The position numbers were made by a program, and so were the translations under genes. This document shows positions 60,508 through 64,000 of a stretch of DNA of 64,000 nt, one piece after another. Origin of the DNA: Herbaspirillum aquaticum (lineage in GTDB: Bacteria; Pseudomonadota; Gammaproteobacteria; Burkholderiales; Burkholderiaceae_D); assembly GCF_002213425.1 (NCBI RefSeq), contig NZ_NJGV01000021.1, positions 1 to 64,000 of the forward strand, in the 5' to 3' direction. Each line of letters starts with the position of its first letter. Position 1 is the first letter of the stretch. The notes below the pieces were generated by a model, which searched no databases, was not told the DNA's origin, and was given only the letters and a program-made list of their open reading frames with translations.

Positions 60508-61215
60508 ATGAAAAAAATAAGCATCTCCGCCAATCGCCGCCGTTTCCTGCGCGGCGCCCTGACCGCCGCTCCCGCTGCCGCGCTGGTCGTGACCACTGGC
60601 AGCCTGTCGGCCAGTGCCCAGGAACAAGCCGGCAACGCCCCCTACAAACCCGTCTTCTTCAACCAGGATGAATTCGCGCTGTTGAGCGCACTGGCCGATA
60701 CCCTCATCCCCGCCGATGAGACCGGCCCCGGTGCGCTGGAGGCGGGCGTGCCCGCCTTCATTGATGCACAGATGAACACCCCTTACGGACAGGGCCAGCT
60801 GTGGTACATGCAGGGGCCCTTCACCCCGGAGGCCCCACCCGAGTTCGGCTACCAGCTGCCCTATCCGCCGCGCGAACTGTACAAGAAAGGCCTGGCCGAA
60901 TTCGATGCGGCCATCCGCCAGCAGTACGGCCATGGCTACGTGGAACTGAACACCCAGCAACGCGAAAAGATGATGGGCGAGTTCGAGAAGGGCGAGCAGG
61001 GCAGCATCAAGATGGCCACCATCCCGCCTGCGGCACTGTTCAACCTGTTGCTGCAGAACGTGCACGAAGGCTATTTCTGCGATCCCACCGATGGCGGCAA
61101 CAAGGGTATGGGTTCGTGGAAGATGATCGGTTTCCCCGGTGCCCGCGCCGACTATTACGACTGGGTCGACCAGTACGGCCGCACCTATCCCCTGCCCCCG
61201 ATCTCGCGCGGCTGA
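60508..61215 (+). CDS. Gluconate 2-dehydrogenase gamma (small) subunit, Tat-exported
   Basis: A 235-residue subunit-3 family protein. ANRRRFLRGALTAAPAAALV is a twin-arginine signal that can carry the cofactor-loaded large subunit across the membrane. The mature part has FNQDEFALLSALADTLIPAD and MIGFPGARADYYDWVDQYGR, conserved in the family. AAGGA eight bases ahead of the ATG at 60508 sets the start. It is the first gene of the three-gene dehydrogenase operon. Confidence 0.9.
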   Translation: MKKISISANRRRFLRGALTAAPAAALVVTTGSLSASAQEQAGNAPYKPVFFNQDEFALLSALADTLIPADETGPGALEAGVPAFIDAQMNTPYGQGQLWYMQGPFTPEAPPEFGYQLPYPPRELYKKGLAEFDAAIRQQYGHGYVELNTQQREKMMGEFEKGEQGSIKMATIPPAALFNLLLQNVHEGYFCDPTDGGNKGMGSWKMIGFPGARADYYDWVDQYGRTYPLPPISRG

Positions 61216-61259
61216 TGGCCGCCCTCCTTCGCATCGTTTGATCCCGAAAGTCCAAGCAT

Positions 61260-63041
61260 ATGGCCAACAAGAACATGAAAGCTGTCGACGTCGTCATCGT
61301 CGGCTTCGGCTGGACCGGCGCCATCATGGCCAAGGAAATGACCGAGGCCGGACAAAGCGTGGTGGCGCTGGAACGCGGCGTCTATCGCGACACCTACCCG
61401 GACGGCGCCTATCCCAAGACCATCAATGAGCTGGAGTACCAGCAGCGCTTCAAGTTATTCCAGAATCTGAACAAATCCTCGTTCACCTTCCGCCGCAAGA
61501 CTGGCGACAGCGCCATCCCCTATCGCCAGATCGCCATGTTCAAGCCGGGCGAAGGCGTGGGCGGTGCGGGCCTGCACTGGTCCGGCTGCCACTGGCGCAT
61601 CCTGCCGGAAGAGTTGCGCATGCGCAGCCACTACGAGGAACGCTATGGCAAGGGTTTCATTCCCAAGGACATGACCCTGCAGGACTGGGGCGTGACCTAC
61701 GAAGAACTGGAACCGTATTTCGATTTCGCCGAAAAGATGATGGGCACCTCCGGCACCGCCTATCGCGTCGGCGGCAAGGTGGTCGACGACAGCGGCAATC
61801 CCTTCGAGGCCAACCGCTCGGACAACTTCCCGCTGCCCGCACAGAAGGAGCAATACCAGGCCGCTCTGTTCCGCAAGGCCGCGCAGCAGGCCGGCTTTCA
61901 CCCCTTCACCCTGCCCTCGGCCAATGCCTCGGCGCCCTATGTGAACCAGTACGGCTGCCAGATGGGCCCCTGCACCTTCTGCGGCTATTGCTCCGGCTAT
62001 GCCTGCTACAACTATTCCAAGGCCTCGCCCAACGTCAACATCATGCCGGCCCTGCGCAAGAGTGCGCTGTTCGAATTGCGCAGCAGCTGCAATGTGCTGC
62101 GCATCGAACTCGACAGCACCCGCAAGAAAGCCACCGGCGTGACCTACGTGGATGCCAATGGCGATACCGTGTTCCAGCCGGCCAACATCGTCATCGCCAG
62201 TACCTTCGCGTACAACAATGCGCGACTGTTCCTGCTCTCGGGCATCGGCAAGCCCTATGACCCGGTGAGCAACACCGGCGCGGTCGGACGCAACATCGCC
62301 TTCCAGATGATGTCGACCATCAATGCCTTCTTCGATCCGGGCAAGAACATCAACGGCTTCATCGGGGCCGGTGGCAATGGTGTGGCGGTGGATGATTTCA
62401 ATGGCGACCACATGGACCACGGCCCGCTGGGCTTCGTCGGTGGTTCGCCGATCTGGTGCAATCCGGCCGGGGCCAAGCCGATCTCGGGCATCGCCGTGCC
62501 CAGCGGCACACCCAAATGGGGCCGCGACTGGAAGCGTGCGGTCAAGGCCAGCTATCTCAACACCATGTCCTTCGACGTGCATGGTGCCAACATGGTCTAT
62601 CGCGACGTGTACGTGGACCTCGATCCCAATTACAAGGATGCCTTCGGCCAGCCGCTGCTGCGCTTCACCTTCGACTGGAAGGACAACGACATCCGCATGA
62701 GCCGCTACGTCACCGACCAGGCGGTCAAGATCGCCCACGAACTGAAGGCGCGCGAGATCAAGGTCACCGTCAAGGACTTCGGGGCCGCGCCCGACCTGCG
62801 CAGCTACCAGACCACGCACTGGGCCGGTGGCGTGGCCATGGGCACGGATCCGTCCACCAGCGTGGTCAATCGCTACCTGCAGAGCTGGGATGTGCACAAC
62901 GTCTTTGCGGTGGGCTCCGGCGTATTTGCCCAGGGCATCGGCTACAACCCGACCGGGGCGGCCGTGGCGCTGACCTACTGGTCGGCGCGCGCCATCCGTG
63001 AGCAATACCTGAAGGACCCGCGACCGCTGGTCAGCGCGTGA
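61260..63041 (+). CDS. Gluconate 2-dehydrogenase-type flavoprotein (GMC) large subunit
   Basis: A 593-residue GMC oxidoreductase. VDVVIVGFGWTGAIMAKEM is the FAD-binding GxGxxG, followed by ALERGVYRD. GEGVGGAGLHWSGCHWR is a second flavin segment, CTFCGYCSGYACYNYSKASP is the Cys-rich region of membrane sugar/sugar-acid dehydrogenases, and THWAGGVAMG with GIGYNPTGAAVALTYW holds the catalytic His/Asn region. It would oxidise a sugar acid such as gluconate to a keto acid in the periplasm. There is no signal peptide; export should rely on the Tat small subunit. The exact substrate is uncertain. Confidence 0.9.
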   Translation: MANKNMKAVDVVIVGFGWTGAIMAKEMTEAGQSVVALERGVYRDTYPDGAYPKTINELEYQQRFKLFQNLNKSSFTFRRKTGDSAIPYRQIAMFKPGEGVGGAGLHWSGCHWRILPEELRMRSHYEERYGKGFIPKDMTLQDWGVTYEELEPYFDFAEKMMGTSGTAYRVGGKVVDDSGNPFEANRSDNFPLPAQKEQYQAALFRKAAQQAGFHPFTLPSANASAPYVNQYGCQMGPCTFCGYCSGYACYNYSKASPNVNIMPALRKSALFELRSSCNVLRIELDSTRKKATGVTYVDANGDTVFQPANIVIASTFAYNNARLFLLSGIGKPYDPVSNTGAVGRNIAFQMMSTINAFFDPGKNINGFIGAGGNGVAVDDFNGDHMDHGPLGFVGGSPIWCNPAGAKPISGIAVPSGTPKWGRDWKRAVKASYLNTMSFDVHGANMVYRDVYVDLDPNYKDAFGQPLLRFTFDWKDNDIRMSRYVTDQAVKIAHELKAREIKVTVKDFGAAPDLRSYQTTHWAGGVAMGTDPSTSVVNRYLQSWDVHNVFAVGSGVFAQGIGYNPTGAAVALTYWSARAIREQYLKDPRPLVSA

Positions 63042-63055
63042 AGACGGGAGCGATG

Positions 63056-64000
63056 ATGAAACGACTGATCCTGATCTCCGCCCTCGCCCTCGGTACCGCG
63101 GCACTGGCCGCCAGTGCCGCCTACAACCTGGCCCATGCCGATGAATCGCTGAGCGTTCCTGCGCCCCCCAAGCCGCCCGTGGGCGCGCGCCTGCTCAACC
63201 GCGAAACGGCCCCTTTGCGCCCGCTGGCCACACCGCCAGCCGATGCGGCACTGGCCGAGCGCGTCGCCAAAAAAGGCAGCCCGAGTGCCGATGACCAGCA
63301 ATTGCTCAGGGGGGCTTACCTGGCCCGCGCCGGCGATTGCGTGGCCTGCCACACCAGCAAGGGTGGTGCGCCCTTCGCGGGCGGACTGGCGCTGGCCTCG
63401 CCGATCGGTGCGATCTACTCCACCAACATCACGCCGGACAAGGAACATGGCATCGGCGACTGGAGCTATGAAGACTTCGCGCGCCTCATGCGCACCGGCG
63501 TCACGAAGGCGGGTTATACGGTCTATCCGGCCATGCCCTATCCCTCGTATTCGCGCCTGACCGACGAGGACATGCAGGCGCTGTACGCATATTTCACCAA
63601 GGCCGTGCCGCCCTCGGCACAGGCCAATCGCGCCAATGACATCCCCTGGCCCTTGTCGATGCGCTGGCCGCTGGCGATCTGGCGCAAACTGTTCGCGCCA
63701 ACGCCCGCGCCCTATGCGGCTCCGGCCGGAACGGATGCGCAACTGGCACGGGGCGCCTACCTGGTCGAAGGACTGGGGCATTGCGGCAGCTGCCACACGC
63801 CGCGCTCGACCACGATGCAGGAAAAATCGCTGCGCGAAGACAGCAGCCGCCTGTATCTCTCCGGTGGCCAGGTGGTCGATGGCTGGAGCGTGCCGTCGCT
63901 GCGCAATGAACATGGCGGTGGCATCGCGGGCTGGAGCCAGGCGGACCTGGTGGAATTCCTGCGTACCGGCCGCAACCAGTACACCGCTTCCTTCGGTGCC
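63056..64000 (+). CDS. Dehydrogenase cytochrome c subunit (partial, cut by window end)
   Basis: 315 codons are visible with no stop before the window edge. An N-terminal signal/anchor (RLILISALALGTAALAASAA) is followed by haem motifs CVACH (~residue 96) and CGSCH (~residue 243); a third is expected beyond the window, as in the ~45-kDa triple-haem subunit of gluconate and alcohol dehydrogenases. NITPDKEHGIGDW is a typical post-haem segment. GGGAG five bases before the ATG at 63056 favours it over the ATG at 63053. It takes electrons from the flavoprotein to ubiquinone. Confidence 0.92.
   Translation, partial: MKRLILISALALGTAALAASAAYNLAHADESLSVPAPPKPPVGARLLNRETAPLRPLATPPADAALAERVAKKGSPSADDQQLLRGAYLARAGDCVACHTSKGGAPFAGGLALASPIGAIYSTNITPDKEHGIGDWSYEDFARLMRTGVTKAGYTVYPAMPYPSYSRLTDEDMQALYAYFTKAVPPSAQANRANDIPWPLSMRWPLAIWRKLFAPTPAPYAAPAGTDAQLARGAYLVEGLGHCGSCHTPRSTTMQEKSLREDSSRLYLSGGQVVDGWSVPSLRNEHGGGIAGWSQADLVEFLRTGRNQYTASFGA

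Noticed and set aside
61455-63104. 549-codon leftward frame opposite the GMC flavoprotein gene
   Set aside because: It is antisense to a gene with intact FAD motifs inside a consistent three-gene operon.
1-64000. CRISPR array, tRNA or rRNA genes, replication origin
   Set aside because: No regularly spaced repeats, cloverleaf-like sequences with CCA-end context, rRNA segments or DnaA-box clusters were noticed by eye. A covariance search could still find a missed small RNA.

Overview
The window is high-GC DNA with short gaps and many ATGA stop/start overlaps. Its content is what one expects of a soil or plant-associated betaproteobacterium of the Burkholderiales (Oxalobacteraceae, Herbaspirillum-like): many LysR and AraC regulators, MFS importers for organic acids, a Burkholderiales-type porin, Czc metal efflux, a membrane sugar-acid dehydrogenase and a guanidine-I riboswitch regulon. 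That placement is inferred from gene content only. No rRNA, tRNA or CRISPR array was seen.

Layout. 1-1400: a scarred zone with a deleted IS21 element, two small genes damaged by rearrangement and the 3' end of a nitrilase gene. 1499-8294: a mandelate/benzoylformate operon (ketopantoate-reductase-like dehydrogenase, AAHS importer, aldehyde dehydrogenase, benzoylformate decarboxylase) with a divergent LysR gene. 8576-11132: an esterase/PHB depolymerase homologue, a DinB protein, a 272-bp MITE-like palindromic element bounded by CTAG, and a small MscS channel. 11378-17547: czcICBA heavy-metal efflux with an ATTAC-N6-GTAAT dyad upstream. 18036-22060: a quinone oxidoreductase, then porin, MFS and carboxymuconolactone-decarboxylase-like genes. 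22428-31316: an AraC regulator with an apparent ATT start, then two divergent operons for an unknown aromatic compound. One has a LigAB-type extradiol dioxygenase and two alpha/beta hydrolases; the other has an FAD monooxygenase, a VanA/VanB-type Rieske pair and a Tat-exported amidohydrolase. 31386-38671: a lactone/hydroxy-acid cluster (two ACS-type MFS importers, 2-hydroxyacid dehydrogenase, RraA-like aldolase, SMP-30 lactonase, a second Tat amidohydrolase) with a divergent LysR gene. 38757-46524: DUF2000 and AraC genes, then a signalling module with a single-domain receiver, a ~1,711-aa pseudokinase/ATPase/GAF/histidine kinase and a FixJ-type regulator.

46890-59232 is a nitrogen region: a YitT-like membrane protein, a nitrate-sensor/ANTAR antiterminator, and a complete guanidine assimilation set. 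That set is a biotin-dependent carboxylase, two associated DUF1989 proteins, an allophanate-hydrolase amidase and an ABC importer. Permease, ATPase and enzymes run leftward and the binding protein runs rightward. Each of the two divergent transcripts begins with its own guanidine-I (ykkC) riboswitch, and each has a sigma-54-like -24/-12 element upstream. This is the clearest regulatory architecture in the window: nitrogen limitation would switch on promoters and guanidine would release the terminators. 59383-64000: a TorF-type porin and a gluconate-2-dehydrogenase-type complex (Tat small subunit, GMC flavoprotein, cytochrome c cut by the window end).
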